This document shows, in pieces, positions 18,706 to 27,856 of a stretch of DNA of 64,000 nucleotides (its first letter is position 1; the number at the start of each line of letters is the position of its first letter). Source of the DNA: Geopsychrobacter electrodiphilus DSM 16401 (GTDB lineage: Bacteria > Desulfobacterota > Desulfuromonadia > Desulfuromonadales > Geopsychrobacteraceae); assembly GCF_000384395.1 (NCBI RefSeq), contig NZ_ARWE01000001.1, positions 2,010,894 through 2,074,893 on the forward strand. The letters are read 5' to 3'. Both the position numbers and the translations under genes were made by a program. The notes beneath the pieces are model-generated. The model was not told the DNA's origin, ran no database searches, and was given only the letters and a program-made list of their open reading frames with translations.

Positions 18706-20097
18706 ATGAAATACCGTTCAACCCGCGGCAAAGTCAATGGCATCCCTTTTTCAGAAGCTGTCATGATGGGCCTCGCCGACGACGGCGGTTTGTTGCTCCC
18801 GGAATCGATTCCGCTGCTGTCCGCCACTGAACTTCAGCAGATGGCCGACCTCAGCTATCCCCAGCTTGCGCTCAGGGTGCTTTCGCATTACATCGATGAT
18901 ATTCCGCAAGCCGAGCTGAAAGAACTGATCGACCGCTCCTATGCCACATTTCTTCACCCCGAGGTGACCCCGGTGATGCACAAGGACGGGCTGTTTATTC
19001 TCGAACTCTTTCATGGCCCGACCCTGGCGTTCAAGGATATCGCCCTGCAACTGCTGGGCAACCTGTTTGAGTATATGCTGGCGAAGACCGGGTCGCATAT
19101 GAACATTATCGGTGCGACCAGCGGTGACACCGGCAGCGCTGCGATCTACGGCGTGCGCGGCAAAAAGGGTGTCAATATCTTCATTCTGCACCCCAAGGGA
19201 AAAGTCTCTCCGATTCAGGAGATGCAGATGACTACGGTCACCGACCCCAACGTTTTCAACATCGCCGTCGAAGGCACATTTGATGATGCCCAGGCGATCG
19301 TCAAGGAGATCTTTGGCGACCTCGACTACAAACAGAAGCATGCGCTGGGCGCCGTCAATTCGATCAACTGGGCACGTGTCCTGGCCCAGGTCGTCTATTA
19401 TTTTTATGCCTTCTTTCAGGTTCAGAAAACCACCGGCTGTTCAGAAGTCGAATTTTCGGTGCCGACCGGGAATTTTGGCGACATCTTCGCCGGATATGTC
19501 GCGAAACAGATGGGTCTGCCGATCAAAAAGCTGATTCTGGCCACCAACGGCAACAATATCCTCAGCCGCTTCGTTAACAGCGGGGACTATTCTGCCGCCA
19601 AGGTTAATCACAGCCTCTCCCCCTCTATGGATATTCAGGTTGCAAGCAACTTTGAACGCTACCTCTTCTATCTCTATGAGGGGAACTCAGCACGGATCTG
19701 CGCTGCCATGGAAACGTTTAAAAAAGAGGGCGTCCTGCCGGTTTCGGCGGAGGAGCTCAGCCAGGCTCAGCAGATATTTTCAGCCGCTTCGATTACCGAT
19801 GCCGAGACCTTGGCGACCATTGGCGAGTTCGCATTCTCGACCGGTTATATTCTTGATCCGCATACCGCGGTCGGAGTTCAGGCTGGCAAACGCGTGGGTT
19901 CAGGGGATTGCCCCTTGATTTGCCTGGCAACCGCCCACCCCGCCAAATTTGGTGAGGCGGTGTATGCGGCTTGTGGCGAAGACCCGGAACTCCCCTCCGC
20001 TTTTCAAGGGATTGACCAGCTGGAGAAGCGTCTGGAAACCTTGCCAGCCGATATCACTGTCATCAAGGACTATGTCACCAGATACGCGCTCAGCTAG
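18706..20097 (+). CDS. thrC: threonine synthase
   Basis: PLP enzyme of 463 residues that converts O-phosphohomoserine to threonine. It shows the N-terminal MKYRSTRG and DDGGLLLPE signature of the E. coli/yeast-type (class II) enzyme, the PLP-binding lysine in GPTLAFKDIALQ, and the phosphate-binding GATSGDTGSAAI. Length matches the family. GGAG lies seven bases upstream of the ATG. It is flanked by terminators on both sides, so it is transcribed alone; no hom or thrB is adjacent. Confidence 0.96.
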   Translation: MKYRSTRGKVNGIPFSEAVMMGLADDGGLLLPESIPLLSATELQQMADLSYPQLALRVLSHYIDDIPQAELKELIDRSYATFLHPEVTPVMHKDGLFILELFHGPTLAFKDIALQLLGNLFEYMLAKTGSHMNIIGATSGDTGSAAIYGVRGKKGVNIFILHPKGKVSPIQEMQMTTVTDPNVFNIAVEGTFDDAQAIVKEIFGDLDYKQKHALGAVNSINWARVLAQVVYYFYAFFQVQKTTGCSEVEFSVPTGNFGDIFAGYVAKQMGLPIKKLILATNGNNILSRFVNSGDYSAAKVNHSLSPSMDIQVASNFERYLFYLYEGNSARICAAMETFKKEGVLPVSAEELSQAQQIFSAASITDAETLATIGEFAFSTGYILDPHTAVGVQAGKRVGSGDCPLICLATAHPAKFGEAVYAACGEDPELPSAFQGIDQLEKRLETLPADITVIKDYVTRYALS

Positions 20098-20161
20098 GAG
20101 TCTGTCGGACTACCCATGAGCAGGCCACAAATCCAGCTGTTTGTCCCAACTCTAATCCCAT

Positions 20162-20197
20162 AAAAAAGCTCATCTTGACTTTCAGATGAGCTTTTTT
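20162..20197 (+). terminator. terminator after thrC
   Basis: GCTCATCT, an 8-base loop, then AGATGAGC followed by TTTTTT. The A run before the stem extends pairing and lets it work on the minus strand as well. Confidence 0.85.
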
Positions 20198-20250
20198 ATG
20201 GTTTAATCTTCAGCAGACATCTTTTCCCAGCCAAGAGAAAGGTATTCTCC

Positions 20251-21072
20251 ATGTTTCAAAATATCAATCAAGAGACCCTGATGACCCTCGTTCAGGAATA
20301 TGCTTTACCTCTGTTCTGGGCCCTGCTCATTCTGTTCGTTGGACGGTTGGTCGCCAGAGGGTTTACCAGCATGATTCGGCGAGCCATGGCACGGGCCAAG
20401 ATTGACGAAACTCTCATCAGTTTCACCACTCATGTCACTTATATCGCCATGCTGGCCTTTGTCTTTATTGCGGCGCTCGGCAAGCTTGGAGTTGAGACGA
20501 CCTCCTTTGCCGCCGTGCTCGCTGCCGCAGGTCTCGCCATAGGCCTGTCATTGCAGGGGTCGCTTTCCAACTTCGCTTCGGGGGTGATCCTGATTCTGTT
20601 TCGTCCTTTCAAGGCCGGCGACTTTGTCGAGGCGGGTGGCGTTGCTGGCGCTATCGAAGAGATTCAGATTTTCAGCACCAAGATTCGTTCTCCGGATAAT
20701 AAACAGATCATTGTCCCGAATGGACAGATCACCAGTAGCACCATCGTCAATTATTCGGCCAAGGAAACCCGCCGCATCGATCTGGTGATCGGCGTCAGCT
20801 ATAAAGATGATCTCAAGAAAGTCCGTACGGTCTTGCAGGAGATTCTAGCCAACGAGCAACGGGTCCTGGTCGATCCAGCACCTGTCATCGGCCTGCTTGA
20901 GCTCGGCGACAGCAGCGTCAACTTCGCCGTTCGCCCCTGGGTTTCGACCGGGGATTACTGGCCGGTACGTTTTGACCTGCTCGAAACGATCAAACTGCGC
21001 TTTGATGCAGAGGGGATCTCCATCCCGTTTCCGCAACGCGACCTGCATATTGTTTCGGGAAAAGTCGCTTAA
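20251..21072 (+). CDS. mscS: small-conductance mechanosensitive channel (MscS family)
   Basis: Inner-membrane channel of 273 residues that opens on hypo-osmotic shock. Three transmembrane segments lie at about 15-35, 60-82 and 86-120. The pore-lining TM3 has the Gly/Ala-rich pattern (AAVLAAAGLAIGLSLQGSLSNFASG). The cytoplasmic beta domain follows (RPFKAGDFVEAGG, IVPNGQITSSTIVNYS) and the C-terminus is short. Length is close to E. coli MscS (286). AGAAAGG precedes the ATG. It is a single-gene unit. Confidence 0.94.
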   Translation: MFQNINQETLMTLVQEYALPLFWALLILFVGRLVARGFTSMIRRAMARAKIDETLISFTTHVTYIAMLAFVFIAALGKLGVETTSFAAVLAAAGLAIGLSLQGSLSNFASGVILILFRPFKAGDFVEAGGVAGAIEEIQIFSTKIRSPDNKQIIVPNGQITSSTIVNYSAKETRRIDLVIGVSYKDDLKKVRTVLQEILANEQRVLVDPAPVIGLLELGDSSVNFAVRPWVSTGDYWPVRFDLLETIKLRFDAEGISIPFPQRDLHIVSGKVA

Positions 21073-21106
21073 CCTTCCGCTTCGGGTCTCCCTTTTAGCA
21101 TGGGCA

Positions 21107-21138
21107 CAAAAAAGCCCGATCACTCAGGTGATCGGGCT
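21107..21138 (-). terminator. terminator for the OmpA-like gene (minus strand)
   Basis: An 11-bp stem (AGCCCGATCAC paired with GTGATCGGGCT) and a 4-base loop are followed on the minus strand by TTTTTT. On the plus strand there is no T run, so it chiefly ends transcripts from the OmpA-like gene, though the stem may also protect the mscS transcript. Confidence 0.75.
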
Positions 21139-21142
21139 CGGT

Positions 21143-21249
21143 CAATTCTCTCACTGAGGGAGAGGGGGGATAGTTGCAGCCGGCTTCCCCCTCATCCGGC
21201 CTGCGGCCACCTTCTCCCCTGGGGAGAAGGGAGGAAATTGTGTGACAGG
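21143..21249 (-). repeat. dispersed intergenic repeat, copy 2
   Basis: The reverse complement runs from CCTGTCACA to GAATTG and aligns over its whole length with the repeat at 5558-5676, sharing the CTTCTCC...GGAGAAGG palindrome, the GCCGCAGGCCG core and the CTCTCCCT...GAGAG end. It lies between the minus-strand terminator and the OmpA-like gene end. Confidence 0.65.
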
Positions 21250-21297
21250 AGCCTTTCGCCCCCTAAAGGAAGCTATACGCTTTGGAGCATGGCTGAT

Positions 21298-22827
21298 TTA
21301 TTCCGCGGTATGGATAATCACATCAATGCGTCGATTGATTGCGCGGCCAGCGGGAGTGTCGTTTTTGACCAATGGGCGCTCCGAGCCGTAACCGATCGCC
21401 ATGACCTTCTCGGGTTTAATCGCTTCATTGGCGACAAAATACTTCCGTACCGCATTGGCGCGCTCCTGTGACAGTTTTTCATTAGCCGCCGCCGAACCGC
21501 TGCTATCGGTATGCCCTTCTATCACCACATCCGGCTCTCCAAAGGTGTGGATTGCCGAACGAACAGTGCTCAATAAGTCATAATTATCAGGGGTAATAAA
21601 CGCCCGACCTACGGGGAAGCGGATAGCCTTAAGCCGGATGACCAAATCGTGCCCCTGCCGGTAAACTTCGGCCTGATCTTTCGAGAACAGCTTCTGAACT
21701 TCAACAAACAACATCTGAAACCGATGTTCGGCCTCCAGGGTGGCCTGAGTTTCACGCTCCTTGGCCTCCAGCAGTTCACGGGCTTTTTGAGCCTCTTTGG
21801 ACTCCCCTTCGAGGAGCGCGATTTTGTCTTTGAGCCCAAGAATCTCCTGCTGCCGGTCTGCGATATCGGCCTCAAGCGACGTGCGGTCGTCTTTGAGCTT
21901 TTTCTGCAGGAACAGATTATCCTTTTGCAGGGCAGCTATTGTGGCGTGAATATTCTCAAGCTGGACCTTCCACTCCATATCACGCATATCGGTCGCATGG
22001 AGCTGCGTGGTCGTATCATGCAAAACAGTTTCGAACCAGAGCACGGACTCTTCGTCGCTTAAGGTTTTGAGGCGAGCAATCTGCGCCAGAATCTGGTCAA
22101 GCCTCCGGGCCTGGAACAAGGCAGCATTGGCCTTGAGCTGAATCTGGGTCGTTTCATAACGATGAGCGGTAATAAACTGATCGGCCTCAGCCAGCTTTTT
22201 TTGAGCCAGCGCGTACATTGACGGCGCCAAAGAGCTCGCTCGCTCAGCTTCCGATTTTTTTAATTGAGTGATTACAGCGTTAAGTGCGTGCAGTTTTATG
22301 GCGCGTAACTCAAGATCTGAGTAGCCGTCAACAAGGTCGGATTCCGCCTTTTTAGCAGCAGCAATCTCCCCGTTTTCGATCCCGCGGGTAACCTCGAGGA
22401 AGGCTTCTTCAAGTTTCTGGAATTCTTTAGCGAACTCTGTCGCATTGACTTTAATCGCGGCATTACGTGCGTCGACGGCCTGGCCGATGACCGCTTTTGT
22501 TACGCGCGAGTAGTCTTCGGCCTTTCCCAGATAGGTCTTGGCATAGGCTATATTTCCCAGAACTTTTTGCGACCCTTCGCCGAGGGATATCCCCTTCCGG
22601 GCACGCTCGAGAGCAAGACCGGCCTGCGCAAACCAGTGGGGAGACAACATATCCAGCTGGTTTTGACGAGCAGCTAAAATGGCCTCGTTCAGGGCGGTAA
22701 ACTGGGGAACAAGTTCATCCGTCGGCGCAACCTTCTCCGGGGTGACCTGAGGTGTGCTGCATCCGGAGAGGACAAAGAACAACATCAGCAGTCCAATCCA
22801 TAGCGCCGTTTTTACCTGTCGATACAT
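21298..22827 (-). CDS. OmpA-family lipoprotein with long coiled coil
   Basis: A lipobox (VLSGC) after a short signal peptide is followed by a DUF4398-like helical region (LARQNQLDMLSPHWFAQAGLALERA), a long Gln/Glu/Lys-rich coiled coil (about residues 290-385), and a C-terminal OmpA peptidoglycan-binding domain (about 400-505, VIEGHTDSSGS and RAINRRIDVII). It probably anchors the outer membrane to peptidoglycan. I used the ATG at 22827 (GGAG six bases upstream) rather than the longer frame that overlaps the methionine synthase gene. It starts about 30 bases after that gene on the same strand. Confidence 0.88.
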   Translation of the reverse strand: MYRQVKTALWIGLLMLFFVLSGCSTPQVTPEKVAPTDELVPQFTALNEAILAARQNQLDMLSPHWFAQAGLALERARKGISLGEGSQKVLGNIAYAKTYLGKAEDYSRVTKAVIGQAVDARNAAIKVNATEFAKEFQKLEEAFLEVTRGIENGEIAAAKKAESDLVDGYSDLELRAIKLHALNAVITQLKKSEAERASSLAPSMYALAQKKLAEADQFITAHRYETTQIQLKANAALFQARRLDQILAQIARLKTLSDEESVLWFETVLHDTTTQLHATDMRDMEWKVQLENIHATIAALQKDNLFLQKKLKDDRTSLEADIADRQQEILGLKDKIALLEGESKEAQKARELLEAKERETQATLEAEHRFQMLFVEVQKLFSKDQAEVYRQGHDLVIRLKAIRFPVGRAFITPDNYDLLSTVRSAIHTFGEPDVVIEGHTDSSGSAAANEKLSQERANAVRKYFVANEAIKPEKVMAIGYGSERPLVKNDTPAGRAINRRIDVIIHTAE

Positions 22828-22855
22828 ATTCGCTCCTTCAATATTTGCGGCCTTA

Positions 22856-25288
22856 TCAAACAGCAAAATACTTCGCCTGGGGATGATGCACGACCAGAGC
22901 TGACGTGGTCATCTCTGGGACCATCTCATAATTTTCGGTCAAACTGACCCCGATCCTTTCGGGCTTCAGCAAATCAAACGTAGGCTGCTGCAGTTCAAGA
23001 TCAGGACAGGCCGGATATCCGAAGCCGTAACGACTGCCGCGATACTTCTGCACCACAAAGCCGCCGACGTCCTGGGGTTCAGCCGTCGCTATCCCCATTT
23101 CGAGACGCATCTGCATATGCCAGTATTCAGCCAGGGCATCCGTCAATTCGACACCAAAGCCGTGCCACAGCAGGTACTCTTTATAGCTGTCTGAATCATA
23201 GAGAGCCCTGGTCTTCACCGCCATCTCGGGCCCAAGGGTAACGACGAAAAGGCCAGCGATATCCCCACCCTCTTTTTGAGTTCGGAAAAAGTCGCTGATA
23301 CAGAGGTTGGGTGCAAAGCCCTGACGGGGGAACCCGAAACGATAATCTTTTCCCTCATCTTCCAGGATCAGTTCATTCTCTTCACTGCGGCACCGATAGT
23401 ATCCCCAGGAAACCTGTGGATTTAAAAACCCTTCGGCGAGCGCCTCAGCCTTGATCCGGGCATAGGCGGGAAGCACCTCGTCTGCGATCAATTTAGCATA
23501 ATCCTCAGCCGAGAGTTTTCCGCGCCGGTAACCCCAGCGACCGCGAAACAAGGCCTGCTCATTCACCAACGAGAACAGGGGTTCAAGCTCCTCTATTCGT
23601 TTTGTGCTTGAACCGAGAAACGGAGTGGAAGGGACATCAATATTCCGTTCGACCTCTATCCTGGGTCCGGGACGAGCCCCGGCAGCGGTCTCTCTTATTT
23701 CAAATTTTGTTGACGCCAGGGTTCCTGCTTCGAACTCACGAACGGCTTTAAGTCCGGCGAAAGCATCGGCACAATACACCACTGGCGCCTTATAACGCGG
23801 GACACAGTCCGTGGCGACGAATCGGGGGGTTAAGGCTGCACCACCGAGGAGAATCGGCTGGGTCAGACCGGCATCCTGATATTGGCCGAGATCTTCTTTC
23901 ATCAACAACGCTGACTTCACCAACAGGCCTGAGAGTCCTATGACATCCGGCTTGAGTTCGCGGGCCTTGGCGATGATCTCTTCGGCCGGCACCTTGATTC
24001 CCAGATTGTAAACTTTGTAGCCGTTGTTGGTGAGGATGATGTCGACCAGATTTTTGCCGATATCGTGCACATCACCGGCAACCGTGGCGATCAGGATGCT
24101 GGTCTGCTCTTCCCCCTCAATCTTCTCCATGAAGGGTTCGAGCAGTGCGACCGAGCGCTTCATCGCTTCGGCCGATTGCAGCACAAAGGGGAGCAGCAAT
24201 TCACCACGGCCGAAGAGCTCACCCACCTCACGCATCGCCGGGACCAGCAGGGTATTGATGATATCGAGCGGTCGCCAGCGGCCGCGAAGTTCTGTCAGCA
24301 GGTCCTCGAGCCCGTCCTTGTCCCCTTTGAGAATTTTCCGCCGCAGCACCTCTTCGAGCCGCACGCTTGTTTTATCCTCGTTTTCATCCTCTTCGACGGC
24401 TTGTTCAAAATGATCAATAAAAGCCATCACCGGATCGGCTCCGCGGTTATACAGCAGATCGAAGCAGACCTCGCGGTCCTCCTGACTGATAGAGGCGAGG
24501 GGAACGATTTTGGCCGCATCGACGATGGCCGTATCAAGCCCGGCCTCGACCGCTTCATGCAGAAAGACTGAATTGAGAATCTTACGGGCTGCCGGTCGCA
24601 GGCCGAAGGAGATGTTACTGACGCCAAGGGTAAAGCTGACTCCGGGGAGTTCCTGTTTAACCTGACGGATCGCGTTCAGGGTCTCGATTGCCGCCGTTCG
24701 CATGCTGACATCGCCAGAACCAACGGTAAAGGTCAGCAGATCGAAGATCAGGTCCTGTGGGCGTAAGCCGTAGACGTTCACGGCGAGATCATGAATCTGT
24801 CTGGCGGCAGCAACCTTCTTTTCACAGGTCAGAGCCATCCCCTCTTCGGTGATGGTTAACGCCACGACCGCAGCGCCGTATTTCTTCGCAACTCTGCAGA
24901 TGCGGTCGAGATTCTTGCCGCCGTCTTCGAGATTGATGGAATTGATAATCGCGCGACCGGGATAGAGCGGTAACGCCTCCTCGATGGTATCGGGGCTGGT
25001 CGAGTCGATCACCAGTGGCGCCTTGCAGGAACCGGCGCAGAGACTGATCATCTTGAGCATGTCGCTCTTCTCATCACGTCCGGCATAAGCAACGCAAATA
25101 TCCAGCAACTGAGCCCCGCGCGCCTCCTGATCAAGGGCCACCTTGAGACAGGCGTCCCAGTCTTCGGCCAACAGCGCTTCACGAAAAGCCTTGGAGCCAT
25201 TGGGATTACAGCGTTCGCCGATCAAGAGGGGTGGAATCTCCTGAGAGAGCTCGACGGCCTGATAGAGACTGGCAACTGATTTCTTCAT
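22856..25288 (-). CDS. metH: methionine synthase, folate-, cobalamin- and activation-domain part
   Basis: Protein of 810 residues with MetH modules 2-5: pterin (methyltetrahydrofolate)-binding barrel at about 15-285 (LLIGERCNPNGSKAF), cobalamin cap at about 315-400, B12 domain at about 405-540 with the base-off ligand motif DVHDIGKN, and a SAM-binding reactivation domain at about 590-805 (GFGYPACPDL). It transfers the methyl group from CH3-H4folate through cobalamin to homocysteine. The homocysteine/zinc module is absent from this chain and is encoded by the gene immediately upstream, which overlaps by four bases. Together they equal the usual about 1,200-residue enzyme. Confidence 0.93.
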   Translation of the reverse strand: MKKSVASLYQAVELSQEIPPLLIGERCNPNGSKAFREALLAEDWDACLKVALDQEARGAQLLDICVAYAGRDEKSDMLKMISLCAGSCKAPLVIDSTSPDTIEEALPLYPGRAIINSINLEDGGKNLDRICRVAKKYGAAVVALTITEEGMALTCEKKVAAARQIHDLAVNVYGLRPQDLIFDLLTFTVGSGDVSMRTAAIETLNAIRQVKQELPGVSFTLGVSNISFGLRPAARKILNSVFLHEAVEAGLDTAIVDAAKIVPLASISQEDREVCFDLLYNRGADPVMAFIDHFEQAVEEDENEDKTSVRLEEVLRRKILKGDKDGLEDLLTELRGRWRPLDIINTLLVPAMREVGELFGRGELLLPFVLQSAEAMKRSVALLEPFMEKIEGEEQTSILIATVAGDVHDIGKNLVDIILTNNGYKVYNLGIKVPAEEIIAKARELKPDVIGLSGLLVKSALLMKEDLGQYQDAGLTQPILLGGAALTPRFVATDCVPRYKAPVVYCADAFAGLKAVREFEAGTLASTKFEIRETAAGARPGPRIEVERNIDVPSTPFLGSSTKRIEELEPLFSLVNEQALFRGRWGYRRGKLSAEDYAKLIADEVLPAYARIKAEALAEGFLNPQVSWGYYRCRSEENELILEDEGKDYRFGFPRQGFAPNLCISDFFRTQKEGGDIAGLFVVTLGPEMAVKTRALYDSDSYKEYLLWHGFGVELTDALAEYWHMQMRLEMGIATAEPQDVGGFVVQKYRGSRYGFGYPACPDLELQQPTFDLLKPERIGVSLTENYEMVPEMTTSALVVHHPQAKYFAV

Positions 25289-26208
25289 CGGCTCACCTCC
25301 CGCTTGCCCGGCACCGCACCGACAAGTTTCTCACAGAGTGCCTTGATATGCGCCGGGCTGGTACCGCAACAGCCCCCGACGATACTCACCCCGAGCTTTG
25401 TCACAAAATTATACATCTGACCAGCGAAGTCGACGGGAGACAAGGGATAGGCCGTTTCGCCGTTGACGACTTCAGGAAGACCCTGATTGGGGATCACGGA
25501 AATCCGTTTCGGCCAATGGTGTGAAAGTGAGCGCACGTGACTCGCCATATCCTGCGGTCCGGTCGCACAGTTAAGCCCGAGGGAGAACAGATCAAAGGGC
25601 TCGAGGGTCGCGATGACGGCAGCGATGTCTGATCCGACCAGCATCGTCCCCTGCTGCTCGATAGTCACCGAGACGAGCACCGGCAGTTCGAGTTTTGCGG
25701 AGGCAAGCACCTCGAAGACGCTGATCATGGCGGTCTTGGTCTGCAGCAGATCCTGGCAGGTTTCGATCATCAGACAGTCAACCCCGGCCTCAAGCAAGGC
25801 TTCCACCTGCTCACGCGTAGAACGCGCAAGATCCGCGACGGAGATATGGCCCAGACTCGGTAATTTTGTCCCTGGTCCGACGGAGCCGGCAACATACTTA
25901 CCGGTCTTTCCGGCAATCGCGGTACGGGCAAGTTCAACCGCCCGGCGATTGATCTCCTTGACGCGATCCTGCAGCCCGTATTCTGCAAGGACCACGCTGG
26001 AGGCGCCGAAGGTGTCGGTTTCAAGCACCATCGCCCCGGCATCGAGCATACTCTGATGCAACCGAATAATAAATTCCGGTCCATGGAGATTGAGAACCTC
26101 GTTACAGCCATCACAACCGGCCCAGGCTTCATCGGGTATCGTCATCTGTTGCAGATTGGTTCCGCAGGCACCATCAAAAATCAGTACCGGGTGATCGCTG
26201 AATCCCAT
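25285..26208 (-). CDS. methionine synthase, homocysteine S-methyltransferase part
   Basis: Homocysteine-binding (betaine-homocysteine methyltransferase-like) barrel of 307 residues. It shows the family opening (VLIFDGACGTNLQ) and the zinc-ligand cysteines: the first in GLNCATGP and the pair in VGGCCGTSPAHI. It corresponds to module 1 of MetH. It overlaps the rest of the enzyme by an ATGA junction, which favours equimolar synthesis and complex formation. A stand-alone methyltransferase is less likely given that gene order. No riboswitch was recognised upstream. Confidence 0.92.
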   Translation of the reverse strand: MGFSDHPVLIFDGACGTNLQQMTIPDEAWAGCDGCNEVLNLHGPEFIIRLHQSMLDAGAMVLETDTFGASSVVLAEYGLQDRVKEINRRAVELARTAIAGKTGKYVAGSVGPGTKLPSLGHISVADLARSTREQVEALLEAGVDCLMIETCQDLLQTKTAMISVFEVLASAKLELPVLVSVTIEQQGTMLVGSDIAAVIATLEPFDLFSLGLNCATGPQDMASHVRSLSHHWPKRISVIPNQGLPEVVNGETAYPLSPVDFAGQMYNFVTKLGVSIVGGCCGTSPAHIKALCEKLVGAVPGKREVSR

Positions 26209-26581
26209 ATTATTTAACCCTGTTGATAAAATTGATATCTATGGAACAGGATGGTCAGAACTTAAACCAGCATTAAACCAAAACCTGTCGCACGCAAATA
26301 GAAGAGCCGGTAATTATACGCAGATAATCGGCATGAAAAAAAGGCTTTGCATGATAAATTAAGGGCCTCTTTTTCATTTCAGTTCACGAATGATTTTAAT
26401 ATACTCTCATCTACTGTTCTTTCTCCCCAGGTGGAGATCTTTTTTTTGGCACACAGAGTTCATCCGACAGCGGGATTAGTGCTATAAATCAATACACATG
26501 GGGGCGATGTCTACATGAAAATTCGTAGCCTTGATCAGAGAACAAAATGACCTGTCTGCCTCCTGCTGCAAGGAACCGATA
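26209..26581. other. divergent intergenic region, no gene seen
   Basis: This gap separates the methionine synthase genes (minus) from the MshEN-domain gene (plus) and should hold promoters for both. An A-rich/T-rich inverted repeat (GAAAAAAAGGC near 26337 with GCCTCTTTTTC near 26370) is visible. A TGGCAC at about 26458 lacks the matching -12 element and is not called as a sigma-54 promoter. No cobalamin or SAM riboswitch core could be seen by eye. Confidence 0.5.
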
Positions 26582-27850
26582 ATGACGGAACGTCTGGGCG
26601 ATTTACTTGTTGCTGAAAACATGCTCTCCCATGAACAGCTTGAAGAAGCCATTGAGGCTCAATCACTTTATGGCGGCCGCCTGGGAACGAGCCTGATCGA
26701 GCTTGGCTTTCTCAGCGAAATTGAGATTGCCAGAACCCTGAGCCGCAAACTGCAGCTGCCCTACATAGAACCTGACCTGTTAATGAAAATCCCTGCTGAA
26801 GTCATCGCCCTGGTGCCTCAAAGACTCGCCAGTAAACATCAGGTGATTCCCTGCCGTCTGGAAAAAAAACGGCTTTTCCTTGCGATGTCCGACCCAACCA
26901 ACCTGACAATTATTGATGCCCTTGCCTTCCGTCTGGGGTTTATCATCGTACCGGTTGTGGTCCCTGAGATCCGGCTGATGCTGGCCCTGCAAAAATATTA
27001 TCGCCACGATCTCTCTTTGCGTTTTCAAGCCCTCAGCCACAAGCTGGCGGCACCGAAACCGGGGGTTGGTGTCCCCAAAAAACAAAGTCTACCCAACTCG
27101 AAGCGCGTCTTGCACCACTCTCCCACAGAGGAAGACATTCTGGAACTTTCAGACGCTGATATTCTTGGAGATGAGACCAATATCCCTGATGCCTGGCCAC
27201 TGCTCGGTGAGAATGAATCCCTCGACAGGCTTTCCGATCTTGAATATCAGGAATTGGTCAGCCTGCCCGAAAACTTGTCCGTTGTTCCGTCCGGGAAAGT
27301 GGCTGACGGCGCAGATCAGACACAATCGGCCGCGGAATTTGAGAAATTACGCGCTGTTGGACAGCACCCTTTCATGCTGTGCTGCAAGCGCTTAAATACA
27401 GCAGAAGACCGCGAAGATATTGCCAACGCCCTCATGGACTATATCGAGCCCCTCCAGGGTGGTGCTGGCCTGTTGATGGTCAAGGATGGAATGGCAATCG
27501 GCTGGAAAGGCGCCTTTGAGGGCAAGGAACTTGTCAATTTCGACCAGTTGCAGATCCCTCTCAATCAACCTTCAATCCTCAAAACCGTGGCCGATACACA
27601 ATCACCCTACACCGGCCCGCTGCCGAAAGAGCTCAACAACGTGCTACTCTCAAGCCGCTTCAGCCCGAATTTGCCCACCTCAGTCCTCCTGCTGCCTTTA
27701 TATTTGCGCGGACGACTTGTAACCCTGCTCTACCTGCAAGGTGCCGATGAAGCCATGCAGGCGAAGCTTCCGGAGTACCAGAAGCTCATCACCAAGGCCG
27801 CTATGGCGTTTGAGATGCTGATCCTCAAAAACAAAATCCGTATGGGGTGA
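26582..27850 (+). CDS. MshEN (GspE N-terminal) domain protein
   Basis: Protein of 422 residues with an N-terminal MshEN domain made of two tandem 24-residue-type motifs (RLGDLLVAENMLSHEQL and RLGTSLIELGFLSEIEI), followed by the second half of the GspE N-terminal fold (about residues 60-140). A low-complexity linker and a C-terminal GAF-like region follow (about 265-420). No ATPase domain is present, so it is not a secretion motor. MshEN domains in MshE bind c-di-GMP through RLGxx(L/I) motifs, which both copies here retain; binding is inferred. The ATG at 26582 has AAGGA seven bases upstream. The next gene follows after six bases. Confidence 0.7.
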   Translation: MTERLGDLLVAENMLSHEQLEEAIEAQSLYGGRLGTSLIELGFLSEIEIARTLSRKLQLPYIEPDLLMKIPAEVIALVPQRLASKHQVIPCRLEKKRLFLAMSDPTNLTIIDALAFRLGFIIVPVVVPEIRLMLALQKYYRHDLSLRFQALSHKLAAPKPGVGVPKKQSLPNSKRVLHHSPTEEDILELSDADILGDETNIPDAWPLLGENESLDRLSDLEYQELVSLPENLSVVPSGKVADGADQTQSAAEFEKLRAVGQHPFMLCCKRLNTAEDREDIANALMDYIEPLQGGAGLLMVKDGMAIGWKGAFEGKELVNFDQLQIPLNQPSILKTVADTQSPYTGPLPKELNNVLLSSRFSPNLPTSVLLLPLYLRGRLVTLLYLQGADEAMQAKLPEYQKLITKAAMAFEMLILKNKIRMG

Positions 27851-27856
27851 AATCCA

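Noticed and set aside
26458-26473. TGGCAC followed by an apparent -12 element, possible sigma-54 promoter upstream of the MshEN-domain gene
   Set aside because: The downstream part reads TTCA instead of TTGC, so the essential GC at -12 is missing.
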